64,000 nucleotides of DNA from NCBI GenBank assembly GCA_907163375.1, contig CAJQUW010014413.1:317501-381500 (forward strand), written 5' to 3'. The DNA comes from Prostheceraeus crozeri (Eukaryota > Platyhelminthes > Polycladida > Euryleptidae). The notes beneath the pieces were generated by a model that was given only the letters and a program-made list of their open reading frames with translations, was not told the origin of the DNA and searched no databases. Of this stretch, positions 35,401 through 46,555 are shown piece by piece (position 1 is the stretch's first letter; each line of letters starts with the position of its first letter). A program made the position numbers and the translations under genes.

Positions 35401-37631
35401 GTGTGAATTATATATACAGATAAGTAAACTTACATTTATTTAGTGCATGTGTTCAAATTGCTCACCGTTCATGTCAATACATTCCTGACAACATTGCTGC
35501 CGATTGACCCCGCTTCGTCCTCTGGATTGGAGGCTTCGTATAGAAACAACACACAACTGTAAATGGAGTACTTCGGAGAGAAAATTATTCGGCCTTGTAC
35601 ACATCAATTTAGCCACCAAGGAAGGCAAAAATGACAAGTCATCAAGTTTTGCCAATGCACAAACTCCAGTGGCAAAAGCCCCCTTTAGTCGCCTCATACG
35701 CACAGGAGAAATTCGGTCGCTTTGTATTCAGGGTTTCGGAACCATGGTCCAGTTACCGCGGCCTACGACATATAGTCGGTCTACCAACACGTAACCGAAA
35801 GTGAGGTTTCCACACAATTATGTACGTGTAGACTATTTTCAGCCTCGATCGTGCTGCTTGTCGGACGAGATGATTCAACCACTTTGCTGTTAAGCTTCTG
35901 CTACTCATCAATTAAGTGAAACAATTGGATGTTTCCAAATTGAACGAAAATTCTATTTATATCAAAAGCACTTCTTCAGAAGTATATTAGTACTGCTTCG
36001 AAGCATTTGAAAATTAAGCACTTTTAAAATAACCATAAATTTTAAAAGGAGAATTAGTGAGAACCAATAGGGGCCTACTGTGGTGTACAACAACTTTTTA
36101 CAACGACAACACTTCATTCGTTTCAGCTAATGTCAAAAATCACTTTATCACGCAAAGTGGCTGAATTCAAATACCTGTAGGGCTTCAAGCCGGATCCGTG
36201 GTATTTTCTGTCAGCTCCGTCTCCGGGCGCCTTCGAAACACTGGTTGCATTTGGTCTCGGGGACTACATAACTGATAACTATGCATTAGATGTCTGCAGT
36301 CGTCGGAAATTTGCCCTCAACACGACACAATGTTTTTCAGCCGAAACACGAACACGACACGAAACACGGCTGCACTACCTCACCACGACAAGAACACGAA
36401 CTCCAAATCTCCAACGTCTAACAGCAGTAGGGATTCATTTAAAGCATCTAATTCAATACGAAAAAATATTTCACTGGAGGAATACACCAGGTCAAAGAAT
36501 TTACAAAATAATTTGAGTCAGATAAAAATTCAGTGATTCTTGTCATAAGGCAGTAAAGTTTTTGTCGGTCTTATAAAAAGCTGCTTTTCAAGATGCTCTA
36601 GACTCAGAGTACATCGTTTATTGTCGGTGACAAAGCCCACTGTTGAATATCCACTTTCGCTTGTATCATCTTCGTTAACTATATCACTCGTTTTTACCTA
36701 GAACAGGTAAAGTTATCAAATTATTTCGATTTGAAATTTAGAATGAGGATTCCTTGTCAGCACGAAAATATAACACGCCTATAATTGTCAAAACCTGAAC
36801 ACGGATGACAAGGTTGATCACGACACGAAAAACGATCGTGTTCGTGTCACGAACGCAGACTCTACTGTGCATAGTGGTCGCTGAGTATTTGCAGACAGCC
36901 GTCCATAGATATATTACACTTGTTGACTGATGGTACGTATATCTAAGGGCAATTTCTGGGAGTGTTTCATATAGACATGCTGGATTTATGAAAAGTTCAC
37001 TATGATAGCTGAATTGTAATTACATCTAGAGAGAGCCATTAATACTTAAATTAGATAAAACAAATCGATATATTTAAAACGAAATCTATAATATCTTGGA
37101 CAATATAACGCGTTCATTCTGTACGTTTTACAATAAAAGGTTCTTGCTCTGTTTTGACTAAGAAATGTCCAACTCAAATTCCGTGATTTGTCAAGCAGAA
37201 TATTGCGTTTATTAGAGGTCAGCTTCAATTAAATTTGTTTTTGAATTATATTCCAATAGTCAAGTTAAGTACAATTTTGCGTCGATAAAAGTAAGCATGT
37301 CGATGTGTGGCGACCAGTGAATAACACGCCGTTTACAATTTTCAAACCGCACATTATATCTAATTTCCGAATTCTTCTTTTTCAGTGTTTGGAGGCATTG
37401 ATGGATTTTCCATTCTTTTTTCTCGACGTTTTCTATATCCACGAACAGCCAGACCAAAGCAACAAGTGTGAAGAAATATTTGATTTCTTCTGTTCCCTTG
37501 ATCGTAGAAATTCATCATACGTGGTTGAAGTGACTCGAAGTCCTACGAAACTTTATGATCAAATGGCACAATTACTGGCTCATCCTCTTCAAAGACCGCC
37601 TCAAAGCGTTGCTTGTTACAAATTTGATTGA
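23269..37631 (+). CDS. BABAM1: BRISC/BRCA1-A complex member 1 (MERIT40), five coding exons
   Basis: Exons 23269-23412, 25484-25542, 30262-30388, 31366-31587 and 37386-37631 join in frame to a 265-residue protein, each with GT-AG borders and matching phases (0, 2, 0, 0). The product follows the human MERIT40 pattern: 'FNVPENI' then 'VLCVDVSSEM' at the start of the vWA-like fold, a 'RTILVYSRP'-like 'LRLILIYGRS' strand, 'DFPFFFLDVFYIHE', and the conserved 'AQLLAHPLQRPPQS' near the C-terminus. MERIT40 is the scaffold that binds BRCC45 in the BRCC36 K63-deubiquitinase complexes, nuclear BRCA1-A for DNA repair and cytosolic BRISC. The acidic N-terminal tail of the vertebrate protein is shorter here. 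Intron 2 hosts a decayed RT element and intron 4 several insertions. Confidence 0.9.
24521..24903. other. unassigned overlapping open frames in BABAM1 intron 1
   Basis: Three overlapping frames of 79-85 codons lie here, two on the minus and one on the plus strand. The base composition is less AT-rich than the surroundings. I recognise none of the products. It may be an old retrocopy or element fragment. Confidence 0.25.
25484..25542 (+). CDS. BABAM1: BABAM1 coding exon 2
   Basis: 59 bp between TTCTGACTTCAG and GTAAGT. It encodes 'VLCVDVSSEMDRNDFKTKS', matching the first strand and Asp-Ser motif of the family domain. It ends in phase 2. Confidence 0.85.
26784..26900. repeat. imperfect hairpin of about 115 bp in BABAM1 intron 2
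   Basis: The arm TCCGTAAGTTTTAGT...ATTTTTACTT pairs with AAGTAAAAAT...ACTAAAACTTATGGA around a nine-base loop. Only a few bulges interrupt the stem. It could be a small foldback MITE; I see no clear target duplication. Confidence 0.6.
27321..29270 (+). pseudogene. decayed reverse-transcriptase element (PLE-like or related) in BABAM1 intron 2
   Basis: Fragments in shifting plus-strand frames line up as one protein. There is an N-terminal region (27321-27915), then 'LSKLYWIPKLYKNPF' (28190-28230) and 'GLSFIRDHFRKYCNAIHGN' in another frame. The RT core at 28512-29186 carries 'RGILMGGNCSPLLADLFL', the active-site box 'RCIDDLCIINYKKF' and 'IAQIYPPSL'. A shifted tail has 'GYFSAKQLLNNCACF' to about 29265. 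The family is one I know only as an RT common in marine invertebrates, with no GIY-YIG seen here. At least four frameshifts or stops make it dead. It lies in the same orientation as the host gene. Confidence 0.75.
30262..30388 (+). CDS. BABAM1: BABAM1 coding exon 3
   Basis: 127 bp between TTTTCAG and GTGAGA. It encodes the helix 'MDLVKKAMAIFLSTKFKF' and the strand 'HNISICSLFDEADTNE'. Phases fit exons 2 and 4. Confidence 0.85.
31366..31587 (+). CDS. BABAM1: BABAM1 coding exon 4
   Basis: 222 bp between CATTTAG and GTAAGT. It encodes the middle of the domain with 'LLSQVEDLDATLSLDTCDL' and the strand 'LRLILIYGRSYTVPV'. Confidence 0.88.
34080..34250 (-). mobile_element. tRNA-derived SINE
   Basis: On the minus strand the 5' part looks like a tRNA gene: box A-like TGGCACAGTAGTTAAG (34222-34237) and box B-like GAGATCGAGCACC (34182-34194) at the right spacing. 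It is followed by a non-tRNA body with GAAAGGGCATCCGG, a word common in invertebrate SINE/LINE tails. It sits antisense in BABAM1 intron 4. The 3' border is not fixed. Confidence 0.6.
35440..35703 (-). pseudogene. possible transposase C-terminal fragment
   Basis: An 87-codon minus frame ends 'RQQCCQECIDMNGEQFEHMH', which resembles the last residues of some DDE-type transposases of insects and other invertebrates. No catalytic part is present. The match is a loose impression. Confidence 0.25.
36287..36864. mobile_element. hAT-like non-autonomous element (578 bp) in BABAM1 intron 4
   Basis: The ends TAGATGTCTGC and its near inverse GCAGACTCTA are flanked by CTATGCAT/CTGTGCAT (36279-36286, 36865-36872; one mismatch). 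Sub-terminal zones on both sides are full of CACGAACACGACACG-like words in opposite sense, as in many hAT ends. The 68-codon frame inside is low-complexity and not a gene. Confidence 0.5.
37386..37631 (+). CDS. BABAM1: BABAM1 coding exon 5 with stop
   Basis: The terminal exon of 82 codons including TGA, after CTTCTTTTTCAG. It carries the most conserved family blocks, 'FFFLDVFYIHE' and 'QLLAHPLQRPPQS'. A candidate AATAAA lies at 38004-38009. Confidence 0.92.
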   Translation, partial: CLEALMDFPFFFLDVFYIHEQPDQSNKCEEIFDFFCSLDRRNSSYVVEVTRSPTKLYDQMAQLLAHPLQRPPQSVACYKFD

Positions 37632-40581
37632 TACACTTGAAAACTTCGTGTTACATGTTGAATTCCACCGACTTTGTTAACATTCTCCTCAGAAGTGATG
37701 TCCTTCTCACTACTGATAAACACAGCGCCAAAAAACGGAAACCCTTAAGACATCAGGCTTAAAGGAGCCTACGTTACGATTCTTACGAAATTCGTGACAC
37801 CAAAAAAGTATATGCTACGTAATTTCGAGAATTTGTTACGCGGTACAAACATTTGTGAACTATGCATTGAATTAAAAGAGAAAAAGCACTCAGGTAGTTC
37901 AATTCCGCGCATGGCAGCCATTCGCTGAAGCAAAGACCGAACTCTGAGGGTTTCACGGTCCAATAAATTCTATAGCAAGTTTCGGCAATCCTGACCCTTT
38001 TTCAATAAAGTGCACACGAAGCTGCTCCAAATTAATGATGAAGCTGTTGCCTAGCATTTTTAGTCCTCCGATACATAGATAATGCAAATAAAAGAATTTG
38101 AACGGTATGTATCTTGTTCTAATAAAATTATTCAAATGAATTCAAAACTAAAAGATGGCAAAAGCGTAGATCGAGTAAACGTATCACGACTAGGGTTCGC
38201 AGCCTTCCGAAATTTTCTCTCGGTCTTAATTCTCGATTTTCTGGCTTAGGCCGGGCTGTAGGAATCAGCCCGGATTGCTAAAACTGACGGCTTTATCGTA
38301 AACGCAGAGTGGAATTTTAGTGGAAAATCGCTGAAAGAACAATTTCTCTACTGAAAATCATGGCCAGAGACGCCCACCAACTAAAGCCAGATCTCTCAAA
38401 ATCAAGCAGTTCTATCAGAGAAATCATCATGAAGATGAAGTGCGAGGAGCACGTGAAGATCGAGCAATGTACAGCAACACTTCATAGAACTTTGAAAAAT
38501 CCGGCAGCCCGGGAAAAAATGGAGCTCGGGCTTGATTTTCATCAGGGCTGCGTCTACATCCCTAAACGTCTAGGTGTTTCCGATTTATAGATTTTTCCGT
38601 CTCTGTTTATATTTGCAACTACAAACTAAACAAATCATTTTCGGGACTCAACTTCATCTGATGGAATAGCAGTTCTTGACATTGGTTACACATTTACAAG
38701 CCCACTTTTTGCTTATGTGGAGAGGAGGATAGCTTTTTGGTGGTCGGCTACTTTTATTGGAAAACTCTAAATTCGATGAGAGTACGATACATTTCCTGCA
38801 GCTACACTGTCATGATCATAGCAGATCATGCGTGACTACATGATAGGGAGATATAATGTGTGATTAACATCTGCCATGATTATATAATGACATAGGTTAT
38901 GCTATATTTATCATTCATAGGTGAACTATATACAGCAATTGAATACCATCATTGGAAAATCAACGCGCTAAATGTGTTCTAATGTAATTTCATGGAACAT
39001 TTCAGAAGGTATGTGATCGAATCGCTCCTATACACATCCCCGTGAGATCTCAATGTTCTTTAGACCCAGGGCTGATATGGTAGATAAAGTTGGAATCTCA
39101 AGGTTGCTGAAGATAGGCTCGGACTGAATGAAGATAATTTGGATAATAATAAATATGGAGAAATACTTCGATTCGTTCAAATATCGATGTGAGCTATTCC
39201 ATTTTGATTCCGTCTCCGTTTTTCAAGAAAATGATTGTTTCTTTTGTGCGATGTTTCGCCGCCCCTGCAGTGACTTCTTATGAAATACAGTTTCGATTTT
39301 GACATGTGTCTGGCTGAGGCTGGATTTACAAAGCAATCCACTTTCGTATTTTTTATGATATTTTTGAGTAAATGTTCTTTCTGTGCATATCGCACTATAT
39401 CGAAATAAATTTATGTCTAATAAATTTGTTTTAATTTTTTTCTATGCTATGGTCTTAATTCACTGCTGTTACAAAATGTTTGAATCTAAGTACGTTTATG
39501 ATGCTCTCAAATAAAGAATTGATACATCAGCTGTTATGGTTGCTAATGGATATAAATACGGCATTCTTCTGCTTTAAGATAATTAAAAAACGAAAACTGA
39601 TATCCATCCATGAAGCCCTATATTCAAAAGCATCCAAAAGTAGATAAGCTTCGAAATGGTTTCTTAATATTCATGTTTCGAAGACTCCTTAGAATGCAAG
39701 GGCTGCATGAAAAGATCAGTTCACCACTTTTTATAAAAGACCATCAGTCTTGGTCAAGCTGTGCAGGCCAATATTAAACAAGCACCGTATTTATCCATGA
39801 GTCTTCCATGGCAGATTGGAAAGCATTTTTTGTAGTATAAGGCTTAGGTTGTTTCTCTTCTGCATATTGGTCAGGTGGAATCTTCGTTACTAGGGTTTCC
39901 ACTCCTGCGCAAATGCGCAACAAATAATAAAATCTTTGAAATTCTACGCAATTAATCCGCTTAAAGCTAGAAAATCTTTTAAATTCTACGCAAATGCTGG
40001 AAAACATCAGTGCTTAGGTGCCTACTCAGTGATAAATGCTGATTTATAATAAAGATCAGTCAGTCATTTAGTGATTTATAATGCTCTTCATGCATTATAT
40101 AGTGAGTAAATTAACTGAGCGTGTAGACTATAGGCACAAGCGCTTCAGAATAGTTTATACTGCAAGATGGCTATCTGAAAGTGTCTCTCCGTATATTATC
40201 TTCTAGTTGCTTCAACCGGGCATCGCAACAAGAGAAGTTCAGGAAATTACAACACATATTTATGTTTCTCAGCCTGTTTTCATATCGCGACTACGGAAAT
40301 GTCAACGGCTCTCAAAGTCAGGATGCAACGGCCATTAGATTTCATAAGCTAGTCTCCATTCCGAGCCGTACTTATGAACTATGGTGAAACGCAACTTCTA
40401 CAGCTGCAAAGGATGTAGTGCTTAAATTGTTCACGTAGGTGATCTGGCAATTTGCAATCACCATGATTATCAGCCGCACGGCAAAGTCAAGATAGACAAG
40501 CTCTGATTAACCTGTTGTGCAGACCAGACAAACTCACATTAATTAACCTGTTCTAGTTGTCACAAGTTTGGACCATTCTGG
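37632..40581. other. gene-free stretch downstream of BABAM1
   Basis: It contains the likely BABAM1 3' UTR with an AATAAA at 38004-38009. Beyond that I see only short chance frames. Confidence 0.5.
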
Positions 40582-40638
40582 ATCATGCTGATGATATAAA
40601 GTACGTAACTGTTTGGCCATTCCTGGATATTATACACT

Positions 40639-41301
40639 ATGTCAAAAATAGCCTCTGGCTTTCTCAGGAATAAAAAAAAAAATTCTTATATACCAAGCTT
40701 TCGTATTTCTTCAACAGGGTATTCAATAGAATGCACAGATGTTTTACAGCCGTAAATCAATATTCAAAATTATTACTTAGATATTTCGAACAGCTCATCA
40801 ACTACAGACAAAGATAGGAAAAACATGCATGAACTATGAAATGAAGATACAAAGCTAACTATGATAAGACAATTGAAGGCCGACCAGCGGCTTAAATATT
40901 AACAAACAACTATATATATAGTAAACACTGTGTATCAATTTGTGGAATTCAAAATTATTACTTAGATATTTCGAATTGATTATTCCACAAATTGATACAC
41001 AGTGTTTACTATATATATAGTTGTTTGTTAATATTTAAGCCGCTGGTCGGCCTTCAATTGTCTTATCATAGTTAGCTTTGTATCTTCATTTCATAGTTCA
41101 TGCATGTTTTTCCTATCTTTGTCTGTAGTTGATGAGCTGTTCGAAATATCTAAGTAATAATTTTGAATATTGATTTACGGCTGTAAAACATCTGTGCATT
41201 CTATTGAATACCCTGTTGAAGAAATACGAAAGCTTGGTATATAAGAATTTTTTTTTATTTTTTTTTTTATTCCTGAGAAAGCCAGAGGCTATTTTTGACA
41301 T
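40639..41301. repeat. giant near-perfect inverted repeat
   Basis: Arms 40639-40947 and 40983-41301 are reverse complements over more than 300 bp, differing mainly in A/T run length. The 35-nt loop (40948-40982) starts with 28 nt that also occur within the left arm (40763-40790). The 13-bp word ATCATGCTGATGA flanks the structure directly (40582-40594, 41300-41312). Either this is a snap-back insertion or duplication, or an artefact of hairpin reads in assembly. Confidence 0.85.
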
Positions 41302-41443
41302 CATGCTGATGAGTCCTTGCGTCTACGGCTGCATGGGCTTCCAGTCTGGACATTTTTCTATTCAGTTGCCTACTGTGCGGGGATTGTTGCTGGTGAATAG
41401 GGATAGGCTACATCGGATTTTACCATTTTAAATCTGGCTGGAA

Positions 41444-42818
41444 CAGAGGCGTCGCGTGCTCCCAGACCATAGGCCTATGCCTTCGCTCCATAGTGGATTC
41501 CTATATTTCAGCAGCAGACAGCATGAACTGCATAAAATAATTAATTTGACGCTATCTTAATTTCCGTGAATTTTCAAACACTTATCAAGTACATGAACAT
41601 TCAAGTCATCCTGGCATCCAAGACTACAGAATGAAATGAAATGATGTGAGAAGTAGACTGATATTTAAATGAAAGTTACACTGAAGTCCACAGACTACCC
41701 AATGTAGACTATTCTGCATGTGGATTGTGATTCACTGAGTCCCGTGACAGCCTCTTTTTCTGAACAGCCTCATAAGCATGCAATCATAAGCTGATTGTTC
41801 GTCAACGCGACTCATAGTTTTCCCAAGATTTTAAACGTCAAATGATAATGAAAATGTAATGTTGATTTCTCACATGACGCTTGATCGCCTTGGCGAGATG
41901 ACTATAGAGAACATTCACTCTCGAGGAAGCTCTCGCCAACGCAAGACTCTGTTGTGTTTATTATAGCCTGTCAATCACTTACATGTTTCAAATTTAGGGC
42001 TGCTACAATGCTTTTGTGCTCCTCCTCATATACTATCCTTTGACAATGGTTTAGTTTTATTTCAGTGGCATGAACTTCGTGTACGATGGTTAGAGTTTTC
42101 TGCATAATATCGCTCGGACGACTGGTCGGTGTAGAAAATAACCACCGTTGAAATCGCCGCCATAAACATAATATCACAAATATGCCTTGAATCATTATCT
42201 CTGACCTCTGACTGAATCACAGATCAAATTAAGGAAACTTCATCGCTTTATCTTTCAGCGGCTTCTCAACTTTCGATCCGACATTCAGCCATTGGTGAAC
42301 GCAGACACGACGATTCAACGCGTCATCATCTTCTCCAAAATTTGGCGAAGCCACGAATAGGGAAAATTTGCGCCTCTTTCCATCTGAATCTAAGAATTTA
42401 TAAATAGATCTTTTCTTGCATTGTTGCAATGTATTTGCTTCTGCGTTTCTATCGGGAGAAGACGAGTCTATAATCTTCATTAGGTGACTGAATCAATGAC
42501 TGACGAGTCTATAATTATCGAGCTAAGCGCACACGCCGCACATATCACACAAACACAAATCTTTGTGATCTGCTGTGAACAAATCGCCAGCGCATTGTGT
42601 GATTGCTTGAAGATCCCTGCAATTAACAGCTGAGCGCTGGTGCTCGGAACCTATCTGACAGTAGTGACTTGAAACTGCCAAGTTTATGCAAAGTTGTAAA
42701 CGTAAACATGCTCTCAGAAACAGAAGATTAAAACTATTTGAACCTTTGTTTTATGAACGCAAATAAGTATTTTTGGGTATGCGGCGAAAGCCTCGCAGGC
42801 ACGGAGACGACGCCACTG
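41444..42818. mobile_element. hAT-type element with exon-like interior (1375 bp)
   Basis: The ends CAGAGGCGTCGC and CAGTGGCGTCGT (inverted) are flanked by a perfect 8-bp duplication, GGCTGGAA (41436-41443, 42819-42826). The TIR is shared with the element at 52881. No transposase is recognisable. The minus strand holds open frames at 42229-42480 and 41971-42195 that look exon-like. Confidence 0.8.
41983..42211 (-). other. candidate captured exon inside hAT element
   Basis: On the minus strand an acceptor-like TGTGATTCAG precedes 229 bp containing an ATG, a hydrophobic start ('MIQGIFVILCLW') and a charged helix ('KTLTIVHEVHATEIKLNHCQ'), then a GTAAGT donor at 41977-41982. An upstream minus frame (42229-42480, 'FVASPNFGEDDDALNRRVC') may belong with it. 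The protein is not recognised. It could be host exons carried by the transposon, or chance. Confidence 0.35.
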
Positions 42819-42826
42819 GGCTGGAA

Positions 42827-44816
42827 CCGGGTTTGCCGGATGTCGAAGAAAAAATATTGTCAGGTATATCGGACTTAAAGAGCAAAACGGATCCTGTATA
42901 AATTCGTTTCGTACTTTTAATGTGTACTCAGTTGTTAGAGACGCTTAAATCCTCATTCTGCAGAAGCTTTGCATATTATTAAACTTCAGTTCATACAGTT
43001 TAACCGTGGACGCCCTTATTCAGGACTGATAGTTACAAAATTAATTGGATTACAGATAGAGATGGTTAAATGCCATGCAATATCAAATTTCCCTTTTCAC
43101 TGAGTACCGTGAGTGAAAAAACTAAAACCATGAGTACCGCTTGAACCAATGAGTAGGCCTATAGACTTTCCAGTTTCCATACATGTAGCTAGCCTGGCAA
43201 AGTCGCGCTTGCGAAATCGTGATGAAATTTGCCAAAAATGAGAAAGCGGCAAAATTTTGATGATGTATTGAGCAATGTAGTTAAAAAAACCGCAGTATCG
43301 CAATATGTTCATGTACGTGTGTGAAGCTGGCGGAACTATCCAACGGAGCCATTTTTTACTGCGTGATTCCATTCGAAGTATTGCTCTATAAATTTTAGTC
43401 TCTTGATCATGAATCTATCGGCATGCTGATGTTGATAGATTCTCACTTGAATTTTACCAATTATCTTTATTTCTTCACCCCTTGCGGCACTCTTGAACCT
43501 TCCTCGGCACCCCGGTTGAAAATTGCTGAGCCATGTCAATAATCTTCTTTGATGCAGGCCCTACATGTACGAGTTGCGTATAATCCAAACGAACTTGTGC
43601 ACTTGACGATTAGATGTAAACAATGACTGGTAGACCGAGTCAAGAAGTTCAGACTTAGTTTTCATCTCATTTCACAAAGCAACAAATAATCGTGAAATCT
43701 GCGTTGCGGCATATCCAGGTGAGACATGATCGAAAACAAATTACGATTATAGCCCTGTATTGACAAAACGCTCCCCAAACGAGGACACATTTATAAATTC
43801 ATTTAATTTCAGGTATTTGAGTTTACGTTTTGCAATTACTATATGTTCTTAAATTGTCTAGTTTGTGTAGGCCTGACGTTAAAAAGCAGCTGCGCCAATA
43901 TAGTGTGCATGCACAAAAAATGAAATTTTTCAATCGTGTCGAAGTGGTTCTCCATTCATGTGCATTAAAAAACTGGCAACCATGCTTTATAAAGAGTTGA
44001 TAATAAAAAACGGACCACCTAAATTGTGGCAATCTTCAATCGATTCTCCTGCCTTGCAATCTCATTTTACATTTATAAGTCATACACCATTCTAGAGCTT
44101 GTGTTCTCAGCTTTTCAATGAGCCATTGTACATTTGTATTCATCATTGTTAAAGGCGGACAGAGGTCAAAATGTGAAAGTCGCCACTTTTAGAAATCTCA
44201 AGTATTCAATGTGAAAACACGTGAGACAATGAATCAAACACAAGATGGAAGGGCTTTCTCTGAGCTTTCGCTTTTAGAGAAGTTATGATGTCCCAAATTC
44301 ATTGCATAATTGTCGGTTTCTGTTGATTGTTGAAAAGTTGTTTACGTCTTCTGGCGCTAACAAGGTCATTTTCAGTCTTTCAACATCTATGGTGTCTAGA
44401 CGTCTTCATAGCCAGATCAAAGTGCTGACCCAGAAAAGTTGTAAACAAAATTTCCATTCGGTTTTGAATTCATCTTATGGGTCAAAACGCGTAAGATGAT
44501 ACTTTTTGATAAAGGTGTTCATACAACTTTTATGAATATATTTTGAATCAATAGGCCTATATGCTGAAGCATCAAAATTCGATTCTGAAAACTTTCTGGC
44601 TATGTATTTTCTTAAAAAGAGCATAGAAGTGCTAGATATAAATTTTCGGTATTAAATATAAAAATTTTTACAGAAATATCAGGCGGTTTGAAAGCCATTA
44701 AATTTTGCAGGATGTGTGAATGAATTGTATGATGTCATTGTCACGGATATTGTCATTGCGTATGTAGGTTAAATTAGATATAAAGTAATATCTAAGTACA
44801 TTTAAATCACTGGTGA
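42827..44816. other. gene-free stretch
   Basis: Only short chance frames. No bounded repeats recognised. Confidence 0.5.
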
Positions 44817-45239
44817 ATAAGGTCCGTTCTTATGTAACGTCCGTTACCATAAAAGAACTAAATGTTTGTCCAGATAATGCACTATAATCACAATTATCTG
44901 AAAAACCGAGTAGATTATCTGTATGTCAACGTATTCATTTTAAAATGGCATGAGATTGTTCCTATCATCTTTCGCTTGATTACAATAGCAAAGAATTCTA
45001 TGTAACGTCTGTTACCAAAAATAGACTTTCATCAGCATTGTCCTAAAGGTCGTACTCTGGAAGTAGATATGAATGCGGCGTCTTTTTATTCACACATCAT
45101 TCGTTGACTGAGTATCATAGATAGCTGAGAATTCAAAGGATAACATTGATGTGAGAATGTTTATTATTAAGAATTCGTTGAGTTTATGGCTTCACTGTCA
45201 CTTCGATCTGACTAATCCAACGCCACGGTATCCTACAGT

Positions 45240-45968
45240 CCTGTGGGAACGAATCTTGCGAAAAACTGGCGAATGTCAGCTGCAGAATATCATGCTAAAG
45301 TTCAGTCATATTTGCGGGATATTCGCTGGCGAACTTCGCCAGCGACATTTCGCGCTCTATATGTCACCTTTTACTTTTGACTTTCTCTCTTATTTTCTTT
45401 AGTAATCCGCCTCTACAGCCGAGGCTCTATTCTCTCCCTCACCTCCTCACTATCCCCCACAAATGGCTAATCTATCTAAGAAATAAGTGCAGACTATCAT
45501 TCTTTGATAATGATTACAAAATAGAGAATCCGCATATATCAATCTTCATAACATCTCTTGACATTCAATAATTTACAACAATGACAAATATTTGAATAAT
45601 ATCATAGTATTTACTACGACATTTATGGAAGATAAATACCTTTTTTGGTTTAAGCCTTCGTGAATTAAAAAAGACCCCTTTTTATCAGATCAGACTGAGA
45701 ATACCACTAATTAGTTGCTACAATATCCACGATTTCGCCGGTTGGCGAAAAATCTGCTCGCATTAGTAAACAAATATCTACCAACTAATTATAGCAACTT
45801 TTCGCCACCTGTCGTTTTTTAATTTTACACATGTTTTTGGATAAATGATGACCATTTTCACATGCGGAGATAGTTTTTACACAAAAATGAACCTTTAAAA
45901 AAAATTATCCACAAAATCGCTACCTCGCCAGATAATCTGTTGATATTAGCAAGATGCGTTCCCACAGG
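45240..45968. mobile_element. MITE, 729 bp, with CCTGTGGGAACG ends
   Basis: CCTGTGGGAACGAATCTTGC at the left matches the inverted right end with two mismatches. A possible AGT duplication lies near both borders, but not cleanly. Internal GGCGAA words repeat. It sits inside the older transposon remains. Confidence 0.6.
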
Positions 45969-46054
45969 GAGTGCTCTGTGTTATTCTGATTTCGTCGATA
46001 TTCGTGTTTAATCTGATCTTTTCCTTTCTGTGTTAATCTTTATCGTGTTTATTC

Positions 46055-46555
46055 GTGGTTAATTCGTGTTTTGTCGTGTTCAAAAGTATTCTGCCAAAAG
46101 GAGAACAAATACATGCATTCAGTGACAGAGCAGCGTCCCAATTTAAGAATCGATATACTTTATCTACAGTGGAAATTTTTAATGAAAAATTTGATATAGA
46201 TGTTACGTGGTCATTCTTTGCATCATGCCACGGAAAAGGAGTAGTTGTTGGAATCGGAGGAACTATGAAGCAAATGGCTGAGCGAGAGTTGCGGAAAGCT
46301 GCTCATATTACAGATGTTTCTTCTTTTTGTTATATATTAAAGGATAAAACGAGTAATATCATCGTGAAATTCGTTCCATCCGAATTAGTCACTGCGCGAA
46401 AGAGAGAGGTGGAAGACCGATTTGCGAGGGTCAAGCCAATTGCTGGAACTCAAAAACTCCATTGGGTTAAGGCTGGAGTATCGAAAAGCAATCCTGTACA
46501 TAGGCCTCATAGTGCTTCTCTTACTCTTTCTTTGACCCAGTTACATGATTCCTGA
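46055..46555 (+). pseudogene. transposase fragment of the GTAACG-repeat element
   Basis: The 166-codon frame shows 'AFSDRAASQFKNRY' and 'WSFFASCHGKGVVVGIGGTMKQ'. Related proteins in other invertebrates read like SDGxxSQFKN and SHGKGxVDGxGG, by memory, so the second Asp appears replaced by Val here. The first Met lies in low-complexity sequence and the true N-terminus is missing. The product would be a partial RNase H-fold recombinase and is probably inactive. Confidence 0.55.

Noticed and set aside
36330..36536. 68-codon Asn/Ser-rich frame
   Set aside because: It arises from CACGAACACG-type repeats at a hAT end and looks low-complexity, not coding.
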